The translations under genes and the position numbers were made by a program. 64,000 bases of DNA from contig NC_081414.1 of NCBI RefSeq assembly GCF_030272615.1, positions 765,060,483 to 765,124,482 of the forward strand, given 5' to 3'. This document shows, one piece after another, positions 1 to 12,195 of the stretch (positions within the stretch are counted from its first letter, which is position 1; every line of letters begins with the position of its first letter). This DNA is from Cryptomeria japonica. Taxonomy: Eukaryota; Streptophyta; Pinopsida; Cupressales; Cupressaceae. Below the pieces are notes generated by a model. The model did not search any database. It was not told the DNA's origin and worked only from the letters and a program-made list of their open reading frames with translations.

Positions 1-749
1 ATACAATAAGTAATAATACATTTGTGATAACAATCATGGTTCTTTAAAATGAATACAAAGTGAGAGACAACTGCACTTGACAAAAAGAAAACTTCCAAAC
101 TGAATCTGTCACTGTTTTTGGGACAATTTGACAGTGGCCTTAAAATCAGAGACTAAAATAACATAAAAATTCCTTGTCAAGTGACTATAAAGGAATCTTT
201 GGATTACTCACACTATTATGTCAACCTCAAGTGCCAATCGAAATCATCAAATAGGTCTGTAATTAAACATATTAGAATAGTTGGCTAGGGCATCAAACTA
301 TATACTTGTTGGTCGGCCACAAACTAAGGTGGCGCTAACCATATACCTATTGGAAACATGTTGACTTTAAGCATTCGTCGGAATATTATCAGACTAGGGA
401 CAAACATTATTGTTCATTGAAATTTTGACGAACGTTGGGGACCAATTTAAAAAAAATGAAAATCTCACATTTAATTGAAAGGTACCTGACGAAACAATAA
501 ATTAATTCACTTTCGTTGGAAAATTTCGTCGAATTTTGACCACAAATGAGTTAGTGTTATAAAAGATGTATAAGAACTACAAATGAAACTTTGGAAAATT
601 AGTAAAACTTAAATACTACTAAACTTTGAAGTGAACCATTTAAAAATAAAAAATTAAAATGTTAAATTTGAAATATATATTATATTTGAGATTTCATAAT
701 GATTACAATGAGTCCAAAGATGTCAAAATAAAAAATGAAGCTAAGTGAG
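1..749. other. unassigned AT-rich sequence
   Basis: No coding, RNA or repeat signature was recognised. It borders the 3' end of the hAT relic and may include its non-coding terminal part, but no terminal inverted repeat or 8-bp duplication was found. Confidence 0.4.
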
Positions 750-2760
750 GCACGTAATAATCCTAAATCTCTTCATCACTAGAACTACCAGAAGTCGACT
801 CCACATGGTTAAGATCCTTCAAAGTAATACCAACCAGCCCTCCTTGTGTAACTATAGAATTCTCTTCAATTTTTGTTGGCTCCTTTGGCTCTACATTCCA
901 CCATGTTGTTGGGCTCTATTTGTACAGAAGTGTCTTGTGGTCAATGAGATGCAATGCACTATCTACAACCACAAGCTTCTTTTCTCTCCTAGAGGTAAGC
1001 TTGTTCTCTTTGAGAGAGTGGCCTATAAGTAGACCAATTCCTCTCAGCAACAACAAAAGAAATAAAAACTTGAGATAGCAATTGAATAGCTAGAGTGGTA
1101 GTCAAAGAATTGGGTCCTCCTATGCCATACTTTCCCTATCCATCTTGGCCTCCTCAGAATAACCCCTAAGAGTGGAAAATTTTGTCTGCCTAGTACAAAT
1201 GATGCTAACCTCTAGGATCATATATCTTTTGAATGGCCCTCATGATCTTTTCCTTCCATCAACATCTTGTATTGGTGTAACTCTATTAGACATTTTCTTG
1301 TACCACTTGGGGTTCAATGCAGAGGCAACCATGTGCAAGGGAGTATTGAGATTCTCCCATAGTTGATGAATGATTGGATGAATGTTCTCATTGGAGAATT
1401 CTAATTTTTGGTCCTCTCACATGACAACTCTCATTTGGTATAGTATAGAATCAATACACTCATACACCTCTCCAAGGCTAGGCACATTGACATCCCTATA
1501 TCTAGTGACTTGGGAAACTAGAGTAATGATGGAGACTATATATGTTGCATCACCCCAAAAAAAATTGTTCTTCACTACATCTTTCACTCGCATCCCTTAC
1601 TTTGGCTTGGACTCAGGCTACTGATTCCATTCCACTATCATAACCATTATTTACAATGCTTCTTATGACTCAAGCATTCACTCCAAGAGAATGAAATAGG
1701 ATGCATGTCTAGTGTCAACAGGTTTCAAGAATTCCTTCTTATAGAAGGTCTTGAAGAGTGCATTTGAAGTGTATTATTCACATCTGTACATATCTAGCAC
1801 GATTGATTGTTTCTTTGGTCCAAGACCAATCTTTCTCATGTCCCTGAGTGCATTATTCATGGAATGCACACAACAACTAGTCCACCAAATATACCTATGA
1901 GCTACCTCAATTAATTTCCTTGTAGCCTTGTAGACATGAGCCACATCTATCACTATTCATACCACATTTTGTGGTCCGACCTCCTCAATAGCATACTTGG
2001 GGATCTGAAATTGGAAATTGACATGTTTGTGATGCCCCGAACAATTAACTACCTTAAGAAAATATGGGCCCTTTAAACATGTAATGATATTAAAGAATGG
2101 ACGATGCCTAATGTCTTTACACCCACCCATGACTATACTGCATCCACTTGCTACCCATTATTCTTGTATTTCTCCATTAACATATTTATCTTGGAAAAAT
2201 TCATATCCAAGATTGCAATCCTTAATCTCGTCTCCCTTTGCGACACATATGATGGTCTTTCCTTTGCTACCATAGACATCGCCTCATAATATGGAGATCA
2301 AGCCACATGGAATGGAGGCTATTAACAAAGAAGAATTTTCTAATGGCATCATCTACATCGTCCCTCATCTATACATTGAATAATTCATCTATTGGGTTAG
2401 GAGTGTCACTCAACTGCATTTCCCTTGGCCTCTATTGCATGGGCCCTTGAAGAAGAAATTGGCATACATGCAACTTGCCTCTACAAAGTAGAAGTAGAAC
2501 TATGTGGTTGGATTTGATGACCCATCAACCTATGAGACAAAGAAGTAGATAAGGTGATTTTTTATTGTCTTCATCACCAACACCCCATAGCCTACATATC
2601 TCAGCCCTGCATTTCACGCTTGTCGATCTCCCAAAAAATTCACATATTTTCACACCTTTTCCTCCAATATTAAGGAGGTGAGCATTAAATTTTGTAATGC
2701 TACCTTGAAATTCAAGGTCACAAAAGTGTTACTTATACAACTCTATGCCCTCAGATGTCA
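750..2760 (-). pseudogene. BED-type hAT transposase relic
   Basis: Decayed transposase of the hAT superfamily (cut-and-paste DNA transposon), read on the minus strand through several stops and frameshifts. In order: a BED zinc finger near 2,640-2,725 (CDLEFQGS, then KFNAHL and GGKGVKIC); a DUF659-like block near 1,850-1,990 with GPQNVV, DVAHVYKATRKLIE and WWTSCCVHSMNNAL, matching the family pattern in which a variable residue precedes the buried Cys/His core; an RNase H-like middle; and the C-terminal hAT dimerisation region near 960-1,110 with LAIQLLSQ, AERNWSTY and NKLTSRREKKLV. Domain order and motifs are seen directly; the family assignment rests on known hAT/DUF659 proteins. In-frame stops and frame changes make it non-functional. 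No terminal repeats or target duplication were located. Confidence 0.82.
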
Positions 2761-2938
2761 TAAACATGTTCTATGTTTTTGATGCAAATTGTTTCAAATG
2801 AGACTTAATCAAAGGGACCCTTGGGGGGGGGCAAGAATTCATACTTGCAACTACATTTTCCATTGAATGGGTGGTTTGAGTTTCACCCTCATGGTCACCC
2901 TCTCAACCTCAATCCTAAATGCATAATTGTTGATAAGT

Positions 2939-3860
2939 GATGATGCATTAGCTTCACAACCATGCACATCATTAGCTCCAATTCTTCATATAGTTGAGTT
3001 GAGAGATCCTCATCTTGTTACACATGTCATACACCATGTGTAGTTTTTTAGTTTACATGTAGTCTCTTTTTATATGCATGTATTGATTTTGCATGTCAAA
3101 TGTATGAATAAAATACTTCGGTTTACTATCTATATTTAGACAACATAATCTCTATAAAGATCCCCTATTTCTAAGTATGTAAAGCGAACCTACAATGAAT
3201 AAGAAATACCTTGTTTGAGAGGTAGAATGTAATTAGATTTGAATAAATAAAAGAGTGTTTGTGGTAAACGTTTTTTTTCTATGTGTTTGTTGTTAATTTT
3301 GTGTTTATTTCCTTATCATCTATTTATTCAACTGTTTTCAGAATCCTTTGTTTTTTAGAAACTACAAATTGGTAATAGAGCTCATTTTATGGGTTTCTCC
3401 TTTGAATTCTATCATGGTATCATCTACAACATTTATGAAGCATGAGCCTCACAACCATGCACATCGTTAACTGCAATTATCCATATAGTTGAGTTGAGAG
3501 ATCCTCATCATTGTGTGTAGTTTTATTTAACAACGAGTTTACATGTAGTCCCTTTTTATACAAATGTATTGATTTTGCATGTCAAATGTATGAATAAAAT
3601 ACTTCAATTTAGTATTTATATAGTATGTAAAGCTGACTTGCAATGAATAAGAAATACCTTGATTGAGAGGAAGGATGCAATCAGATTTGAATAAATAAAA
3701 CGGTGTTTGTGTTAAAAGTTTTCTTTTTTGTTTGTTGTTTATTTCCTTATCCTCTATTTATTGCCTCGTTTTCAAAACCCTTTATTTTTTAGAAACTACA
3801 ATTGGTATCAAAGCTCATTTTATGGGTTTCTCCTTTGATTTCTATCATGACATCATCTAC
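2939..3860 (+). repeat. tandem pair of LTR end + primer-binding-site units (Copia-like)
   Basis: Two direct copies of about 0.4-0.5 kb (roughly 2,939-3,437 and 3,430-3,860). Both share the block beginning TCACAACCATGCACATC, the block CATGTCAAATGTATGAATAA, and an end in ...CTACA followed by a site resembling the initiator-Met tRNA primer site TGGTATCAGAGC (3,369-3,382 degraded; 3,802-3,814 as TGGTATCAAAGC). Each is followed by the same roughly 60 bp of would-be internal sequence. This is a tandem duplication of LTR plus PBS plus leader rather than a normal two-LTR element. Confidence 0.6.
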
Positions 3861-5241
3861 ACCATTTATCAATAAGCGTACTCAATACTCACTTTGAACC
3901 TCAATCTCAACCTTGCATATGCCATGAGAACTCATTGTGAAATTGCAATAAACAATATACAAATTATAAGTTTATAATTCTAAAATTTAAATTCAAACTA
4001 TTCATGAACATAATGCAAAAGATTAAGACACAAAGCATAGAAGTAGAGGATACACAAATAAAAATATTTGAACAAAGATTATGAACAAAGATTTGTTAAT
4101 TTTTTTAATGGTTACTTACAAAATCAATTATCTTAATTACTTAGTTTTGGTGGAAATTGGAACTGTTGCAATTTGTATTTACCTTATTGTTTCCAATTCT
4201 ATTTTTTTGTCAATAAACGGCTAAAGCCAAGATGTATATTAATAATGATGAAGTTAGATTTTACAGTAATCATTAGAAATTCATTCCAAAAAACTCCAAA
4301 GATTTAAATATAATAGTTATCTATGTTGTCAACACTAAAAAGTATCAAATTCTTCACTAAACACGTTTAAAAGCTTTAGATTCATATAATTTTTGCTTCC
4401 TTATTTCTAATGCACTGATTTTTCTCTTATTATTTGTGCTCCTATTTGTTCATTCTTCTTTTCCTTGGCATGTACTTGTCCTCTGTCTTCACACTTCCTT
4501 TGCCTTGTCTTTGCACTTCCCTCTCTCCACATTATGCTTCTTCCTTTGTTTTGTGCAACCCTTCCCTCTTCTCAAGCTGCCACATTTTTAATCTCTTTGA
4601 AAGGTACATCTCTACATGATGAATTTAAGATCCCTTAGTTGGCACATGTAAGTCGATAAGATAGACCCATTGCAAGAATCAAATTTGTCTGATAACCTCC
4701 CAGATTCTAACAATCAACTTACTATGAAATAATTACTATACCTGACAGCTTGACCTATCAGCTTTCTCCAACCATTCTACCAAAATCTCTTCGTTTGCTA
4801 TCTGTCCAATCATTCTCTTGTTAGTGATCTCCTTTTATTTCTAATCCAATCACCTTTTCATTTAATCCCCTAGTAATGACTCTCTTGCTTGCTAAGACTA
4901 CTACCCTCTTTAATGTTTTCTCCTAATTGTTTCCAATTCTTGCTTCTATTTTTTTGTAGATTTTATGCTCAATATGTTAGCACTTTCTTTCCCTCTTGTT
5001 GGACTTTTTGCTTCAATTTTTTGATCCTTTCTTCCCCTCCATATCAAATGTTAGTAAATTAAGGTTTATAGTCATTTGAAGTTCATTTCTGTAAGTTTGT
5101 TTTTTATCGAATAAATAAAATATTATAAAATAATTTGAAAAATAATGTAAAATAAACTCATTCAAATATCAATTTAACATTTTAACGATATTAATATAAT
5201 TTAACATTTTCAATATTTTCTTTGTCCTACCATTTTTAACA
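3861..5241. other. unassigned AT-rich sequence
   Basis: No gene recognised. The last part may be LTR sequence belonging to the primer-site-like motif at 5,242, but no partner LTR was found. Confidence 0.35.
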
Positions 5242-5252
5242 TGGCATCAGAG
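5242..5252 (+). other. primer-binding-site-like motif of a decayed LTR element
   Basis: TGGCATCAGAG directly after ...TTTTTAACA resembles the plant Copia primer site TGGTATCAGAG adjoining an LTR ending in CA. No credible gag follows, so this is only a possible trace. Confidence 0.3.
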
Positions 5253-7176
5253 AAACCAAACCTGTGTGCCCGTGTTAACTTTATGTGAAGAATTTCTAAG
5301 GCATCGAATCATCTCTATGGCATGATATTGCACAAACATTGTTGGGCATTAAATATTTGATTGATAGCTACAAATCTTGATAGATCTATAGAGTTTATGA
5401 TGGGAATGAGAATGATTTGACAAAGGTGTCCAAATCTACATATTTAATTATGTTGTTAGGAGATTCAAACCTCTTGTTGGCTAGGGTAGTGTGTGAAGAA
5501 GGTCGTCCACATAGAAACTGGTTTAATAGTTATTAAATTGAACTGTTGTTGTCATTACCATGAGAGGGAGTGTTCCTTCAGGAATGTCAAGAAGACAATG
5601 GTTTTACTATTATGCCAATCAAAATTGAGGAGTTTGTGAATTGCAATTAGTGAAGCGATGCTTTGGCACAAATTTCACCTTGTGTTTTAGGGGCCTAGAG
5701 ATATTTTCCTGGAAGACCTTGTCTTAAACATTGCAGGTGGAAGATAACCAAATTTATAAGGTATGCATGTGTGAATAGTGAGTTGAAGATCAATAAGTGT
5801 TAGGTTTTAATCTTTCAAAGAAAGAGGGTATTTTTGTTATTTAGTATAGTAGATCATTTTTGTTGAGATATTGTTAAAATTTATGAGTTGAAGTGGGGTT
5901 ATAAGGTGACAAGACAAAGAGAATGATCATCCTAAATACATTAAATTATTTAGTGTGTTTTGTCTTGTGCCTATATGAAATATTTGTTCATAGTGTGCTT
6001 CTTCAAAATTCAACATGAAAGCAAATGTTAAAACTTATATGAAATTTTTTCATAGGTAGGTGGCATATAAGTGTTATGTCTCTAAGGTATTCCTTGATGA
6101 AACTCATTTGTTGGTGCTCATTGTCTATGAGTGAGGAAACTGGGTGATAACTATGCCCTCCACCCCTTTAGAATAGCAGGGGAGATACCTCTAATTAATT
6201 ATCTTGCTAGAATAAGTAATGCTATATAAACCGAGTTAATTCGAGGAGCTTGATAGCCCTTAAAATAGTAGGGGGGAAATGTTCAATATTTTCCCACACA
6301 TGAAAGAAATAGCCTATTCTATAGGGGCTCAACAGGATGGGTTCCTAAAGACCACCTCTACCCTAGAGGCGGTCGAGAATTCGACAAGTACCCCAGTATA
6401 AAAAGGGTAGAAGGGGGTAGGAGTGAGGATTAAAGTTGGGTGGGTGGGTGGAAACCATCCCAAATTTAGTCACTACATTGATTTTTAACACAAGTAAACT
6501 CTTGGTATATCCTCAAAAGCAACTAGGGCCCCCCCATTTAAGTCGTAGATTTGAGAACCCTGCTAAATAGTTCTATAATTGATCACAAGCAACCTCCACC
6601 TTGAATTCTACCTAAAATTCCCTCTTTGAACTATTATCCTCCACCATATAATAGTAGGGACACAACTAGACTTCCTATCCATCTTCTTTGGGTTGATGCC
6701 TATGTTAAGATTTGATGGTAAGCATTTGATCAAATATTCATAATAGAGTTTCATTCTCACATTGATTTTAAGGTGTGTGTTTATTGTGGACGAGATGGTT
6801 CTAGTTGTTCTCATCGTTCAATGAAGATTTGTGATACTAGTTATATGAGATTGCACATAGTTTGTATCTCCTAATAATATTGATCTTCTAACATGGTAAT
6901 ATATGGAAGCTATGTGGATGACTTGGTATTGCGGAGGCACACATTTAAATTTCTTTCCAAATGTCATGATCAATGATGGTTATATGTGTGCACTTGTTTG
7001 ATATATAACATGTTAGTCATTGAGCAATTTTTTGGTCTAGTTGTTGAGAGTATAGTCTAGGGCATCAATTGATGTATACGTAGCATTCTAGGGGATTAGT
7101 ATTGTTTTTAAGGGATATAAGAATGCACATTTATCTTGGCTAGGATGCATGTTCATATGTCTTCATAGCAAGATAT
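5253..7176. other. unassigned, probably decayed retroelement debris
   Basis: No continuous coding sequence. A TATA-like motif (AGTATAAAAAGG) lies near 6,390 in a G-rich stretch that could be an old LTR promoter, but no second copy is present. Open frames here are short and show no family motif. Confidence 0.3.
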
Positions 7177-7183
7177 TGTATCT

Positions 7184-7564
7184 TCTTGGAGTAATTAGGA
7201 CATTTATCTAATTATTTATTAATTATGTCTAATTAATTTGTCACTTAAGCTAAACTTAGGTGCTTTTTGTTATCTAGAGTTTGCTTTCCTAGCTATAGTT
7301 GAGCTTAATTTAGCTCCTTATGATTTTTCCTTAGTTCTCCTAATTTTGAGATTAGGGCATCTCTCGCTTTCTATAAAAACAAGTCATTCATTCATTTATA
7401 ATCATCCAACTTCATTGCATGTTAACCTAATTATCAAATTCCTCTTTGGATCAATTCTCTCTAAAGGTTGTGTAACACCAATCATGGCTTCTTCTGTTTT
7501 GTGTGACAAGTGTTTTGCTTGTAGATGATTCTTGGCTCTTGTGGTTGTATCACCAACTTCTACA
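7184..7564 (+). repeat. 5' LTR of the non-autonomous element
   Basis: 381 bp, beginning near TCTTGGAGTAATTAGG and ending TTCTACA. It holds a TATA-like CTATAAAAACAAG near 7,371 that is conserved in the other LTR. Confidence 0.65.
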
Positions 7565-9634
7565 TGGTATCTATTTTCCAACTTCTCACCATCGTACTTG
7601 TCCAAGGCACCATCAGAGTGGTTTTCACCATTTGGAAGAAAGATTTATTTTTGGTGATCCTCAATCCATGTGCTCCCCTTCAAGCCAATCACAGTATCAA
7701 AGAACAATATTTGCTCCTGCATGGTATAGAGCACCAAATTTGTTAAGTTTCTCTCCATATTCTTGAGGGATCTAACCTTGAGTTATTTTTCTGTGTACAT
7801 TGGGCTCAAAAAAAGTTTACTTTCCTTTAGAAATTTTCTATTTTTGACTTTTTTCAATTTTGGAAAGTGTCCATTTTTGGAAACCCTTCAAGCCTTCCAT
7901 GCCCTAATTCACATGCAATTGGTTTTTCGGCCATAACTTAGTCATATGAAGTTAAAATCATAAAAAATAAGATATCGTCGAACTAGTTCTAATGCTAATC
8001 TAGTGGTGCTAGTGGTTTTGCTAGCATCTGCACCTACTTTTCATGCCAGGCCTCCAAAGTCATCCTTTAGTTTTGCACTTTCGGGGCCATATCTTGCACA
8101 TCTGGACTCCATTTTTCAAAAACTAGATATCATAAAAAATCTCTTAGAGTTCTCTATCTAGATCTTAGGTCTATTTTCCATATATTTTACCAAGTAAATT
8201 TTATTCAAATTTTCGTGCTTTCACAATCTAGTCAATTACTTGGATGTTTTGGTACTTGGGATGGATTTGTTTGTCAGAGAGGGTTATATTTGATGTGCTT
8301 TCTTTGTGTTGAGATTTTTGGTATCCAATAATTTCATTTGAGGAGATATCATGGGTTTTTTGTTCAGTGTTTTGTTGTCTACTTGATAAAGGACAATTAT
8401 GAGTCTTGGCGACATGGCATCCTAACACATCTTAGGAGGCTAGATATGTTGCCTTATTTGTATCGATTCATACCTAAGCCAACATCTCCATGAGGTAAAT
8501 CAGCTTGGGGTAATATCATAACCATGTTGTAGGTGTGATTTGTTCGAGTTTTGATTATGACACTATGTGTGTTGCATTGGACTTAGAGTGTCCTCACACA
8601 CTTTGGACTCAACTTTGGGAAATGCATGGAGACCCTCATATCTCTCCATTCTAAGAGGATCTTGTAGTAGATTGTCTTTTTCCTCTTGCATATGTAGATT
8701 CTAACCCTTTGATGATGACACTTTAGAGGAGCTTGAGTATATTAGAGGTCTTGCATGTGTCGATCTAGATCAGAGGCCTATCTTCATGTTCCTAATCCTC
8801 GCATTGAGATCCCATCTCCATCATCTTCATCTCCTATTTTTCTTTTTAGATTGGCATTGGCTCATGAATAGCCCCCATTGATTTAATGCAAAAGGTCATT
8901 GTTCTTCTAGATACAAATACTCAAAAAATCGTATCTTACATACATATCATCGTTGTTTGTGGAGTCTCATATTGCAAATTTGGAGGATTACTTTGAGGAC
9001 ATTCATCTCCTCTTTATTGATAGCTACATTAGTTTTTAAAACTTATCTTCATCGTCCATGGTGCTTGTTCTTTTTTAGTTTTTGTAGAGTCCTAATTTGT
9101 CACCTCCTATATTGATTGGGAATGTACCTGATTGGTTTGTGGCATCATATTTCATGGACATAGCAATATTGAGCAATTTCTAAAGGCATATACAATTTGG
9201 ATTTGGATTCCTACATCTTCCTATTTATGAGAGTGGCTTATCATATCTCCAATGGATTGGTTTCTTCTGAACTTCAGGCATTAATCATTGGCATAGGAGC
9301 TACTTCTTCATTGGGGGGATTCCTATCCTCATCTTCTCTTTCATATGGGGGGACATTAATTGTACTATTGTGACAAAAGTAGTCCTTGGGAGGTCACATT
9401 GATTCCTCCTTATTTCCTTCTTTCTCTAGTACATTTCTTTCATTTTCTCTCTTTTGGAGAGCAGTTTTGTCCCGCTAGGTTTTCTCCTTTTATTTGGTTG
9501 TGAGAGTTGCATTTTTTTGCATTGGTTTGTGCATGAGTACCTAATTAGGTCTTTGTTGTCAGGACTCATTAATGCATGCAGTTTGCATTCACCATTACCT
9601 CTTTAGCTTATCTCTAAGTTAATCTTAAGGGGGG

Positions 9635-10030
9635 TGTTGGAGTAATCAAGACATTTATCTAATTATTTATTAATTAGGCCCTTTGATTAATTTTTCACTT
9701 AAGATAAACTTATGTGCTTTTTTCTATCTAGAGTTTGGTTTTCTAGCTTTAATTCAAGCTATAGTTGAGCTTAATTGAACTCCTTATGTTTTTTCCTTAG
9801 TTCTCCTAATTTTTGGATTATACCATCTTTTAATTTCTATAAAAGCAAGTCATTCATTCATTTGTAATCATCCAATTTCATTACAAATTGATCTAATTAT
9901 TAGATTCCTCTTTGGATCAATTTTCTCTCAAGGTTGCATAGCATCAATCATGTTTTCTTCTCTTTTGTGTGATAGGTGTTTTGCCTACAGATGATTCTTG
10001 GCTCCCATGATTGTATTATAAACTTCTTCA
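9635..10030 (+). repeat. 3' LTR of the non-autonomous element
   Basis: 396 bp, TGTTGGAG...CTTCTTCA, directly after a polypurine tract. A TATA-like CTATAAAAGCAAG is present near 9,838. Confidence 0.66.
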
Positions 10031-10320
10031 TGTATAAGGGAATTCTTGGAACCTAGTTATTCATTCCCTCTTGCCACATTTGTTAGATTGATATAATGAG
10101 GATATGATTAATTCCATGCAACATTATAGTGCATTATACAATATTTTGTAATGGTATCTCTTTATTGCATGTGGGGTATTATTGGTTTGGGATATATTTA
10201 AAGAATATATATAGTCTCATAGGTGACACCAAGTAGTTCTCATCTTGAGAACTTCTAACACTCTATTTAAGATCACATGATAATGTTTTTTCTTGTAACA
10301 TTTTGAAAATGTATAGTTTT

Positions 10321-11777
10321 TGTATGCAGGGAAAGTGGGTCGATGAAACTTAAAATGTGAAAAAAAGAAGTCTCAAAGAGGCTTGCTCACACACCCACAT
10401 GACTTCTTGGTGCAAGTTATGGAGTCTTGAAGAATGACTCAACTTACCAAGGATGGTTCCATGATTCTCTATCTCACAAGGTCCGTCAAACCAATGCCTT
10501 TGCTCTCATATCATTGAGCAAAGTGGTTTAGGGATGACAAATGCAAGAACGAGGGATGCTTATGATGGATTTAGTTATGAAAATGCATCCTATCTATGCA
10601 TGATTCTACAAATGTAATAAACTAAATTATAAGATGACAAGATTAGTAGCAATACTATCCTAACATGATATACTAGTTTATGAGTTAAGCTAATGATAAA
10701 GGAAATAGTCTAAAATGCTTATTAGATTAATTCCTATTGCAAAGAAAGACTAGATGTATTGATAAAAATGAGCATAAATGAGATACTAAAAGCTTGCATG
10801 GATCTCTAAAATGAAGGAAGGAGAGCTCTATTTATAGAAAAAACAAGGCAATGGATGGTCAAGATTGAAAGAGTTGATCAAGGGTCAAGATTGAAAGTTG
10901 TCAATCTATGTTTTCAGTTTTCACCAATGAAATGGTGACAATTGTCAACATAAGGTTGGTTGAGAGGAGAGGTAAGAAGCATTAAATGCTTGAGAAGACC
11001 TCATGGTTACCTTAGAAGGTAAGGGTTAAGGTTAGGTTAGGGTTATCCAATGGATAAAGATTTTACCCAAGGGGTAAACTCGTGCAAAGGTTAAAGGGAT
11101 AACCATGGTCAAAGCAATAAATGCTTGATGAGACCCTTGGGTTAGATGTAGGTTGAGTTAGTCAAAAAGTCTCTAACCATGCCACAAAGGGTTAGTTAAC
11201 CATTAATGGTTTGAAGACTTTGGGGACAAATTTGTAAGAGTCCTTCCAAATTTGGGGGCATTCAACAAGTTAGCTTGTTGAATGGATAAAGACTTTAATG
11301 CATTTTGAAGACTTTACTCCAAATTTGAGAAATGACCTCCTCAAATTTAGGGAAAGGGGATAATGAATAGGTTTGGGCTAATTGATTAGGATTAGAAGAA
11401 TCTAGAAGAATTTAGGAAGGGGGTTTAGAAGACAAGTGGGAGATGTAGGAAAATGCAAGTGGGTGAGGAATAATAGGATTTAATTAAAATAAATTGCTTT
11501 ATTTCAATTTGGTTGCAATTTGGGAAATTTGAATTTGGGGTGGACTATTAATTAAATGTAAATTTAATTAAAAGTACATAAAAGGGGTTTAATTAAATAA
11601 AATGATTTATTCAGTTAAATGATGCAAAAGGTTCTAGTGATTTTAACTAAATAAATTGAATAATTTACTTAATTAAGTAGAGGAATGTGGGTGATTTAGT
11701 TAAATTAGATTTAACTAAAATAGAGGAATGAACATAAAATATTCATTTAGGAATATGGTCATTTTTATATGTCTACA
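10321..11777 (-). repeat. 3' LTR of the Tat element
   Basis: 1,457 bp. In element orientation it starts TGTAGAC and ends CATACA. The minus-strand TATA motif CTATAAATAGAGCTC is the likely promoter (plus positions near 10,829-10,843). Outside it lies target duplication GTTTT. Confidence 0.93.
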
Positions 11778-11793
11778 TTTTGCCCCTCTTTGA
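11778..11793 (-). other. polypurine tract of the Tat element
   Basis: On the minus strand TCAAAGAGGGGCAAAA abuts the LTR start TGTAGAC, the expected position and composition of the plus-strand priming site for reverse transcription. Confidence 0.8.
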
Positions 11794-12113
11794 AGTGACG
11801 TGTGTGCACATGTTGATTCAAAGAAAATGATGTGTCGTTTTGATTTAGTTATGATCAATTTTATGTTGTGCCCCAGATTTGATAAACGATGCCCCAGATT
11901 TTGATAAATGATGTTGATAATGCCCCCTCAGGAGATGAATAAAAAATTTGAAAATTTGATTTGATTTGGATAAATTTAATGACATTTTAAATTTTGGTCT
12001 ATGTTGAATGCGATAAATTGATTCATCTCTCGATAATGATGTTTGGTAGAGTTAAATGAGACACCACGAGCGATTTTGGCTTTCCGCCACGTAACCCTAA
12101 TTTCAATTTACCC

Positions 12114-12120
12114 TATAAAA
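12114..12120 (+). promoter_or_regulatory. TATA box of the antisense gene
   Basis: TATAAAA within CCCTATAAAAGGGG lies about 80 bp upstream of the proposed start codon at 12,196, in plus orientation, opposite to the host retrotransposon. Transcription would start near 12,145-12,150. Confidence 0.6.
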
Positions 12121-12195
12121 GGGGAAAAGTTATTCCTTTTTGTCTCATTTGTGCTTGCTGACCTTGGAGAAAGTGACATTTGGAGAGAAGTCAAC

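Larger units (their letters stand above)
7184..10030 (+). mobile_element. old non-autonomous LTR retrotransposon (2.85 kb)
   Basis: Two direct LTRs (7,184-7,564 and 9,635-10,030) flank about 2.07 kb. A purine tract (AAGGGGGG, 9,627-9,634) immediately precedes the second LTR, and the first LTR is followed by TGGTATC, the start of the common plant tRNA-Met primer site; both indicate plus orientation. The LTRs differ visibly (roughly one base in five by eye), so the insertion is old. The interior has no gag or pol motif in any frame, so the element would have depended on enzymes supplied in trans. TGTAT follows the right LTR and occurs two bases before the left one, a possible imperfect target duplication. 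Confidence 0.68.
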
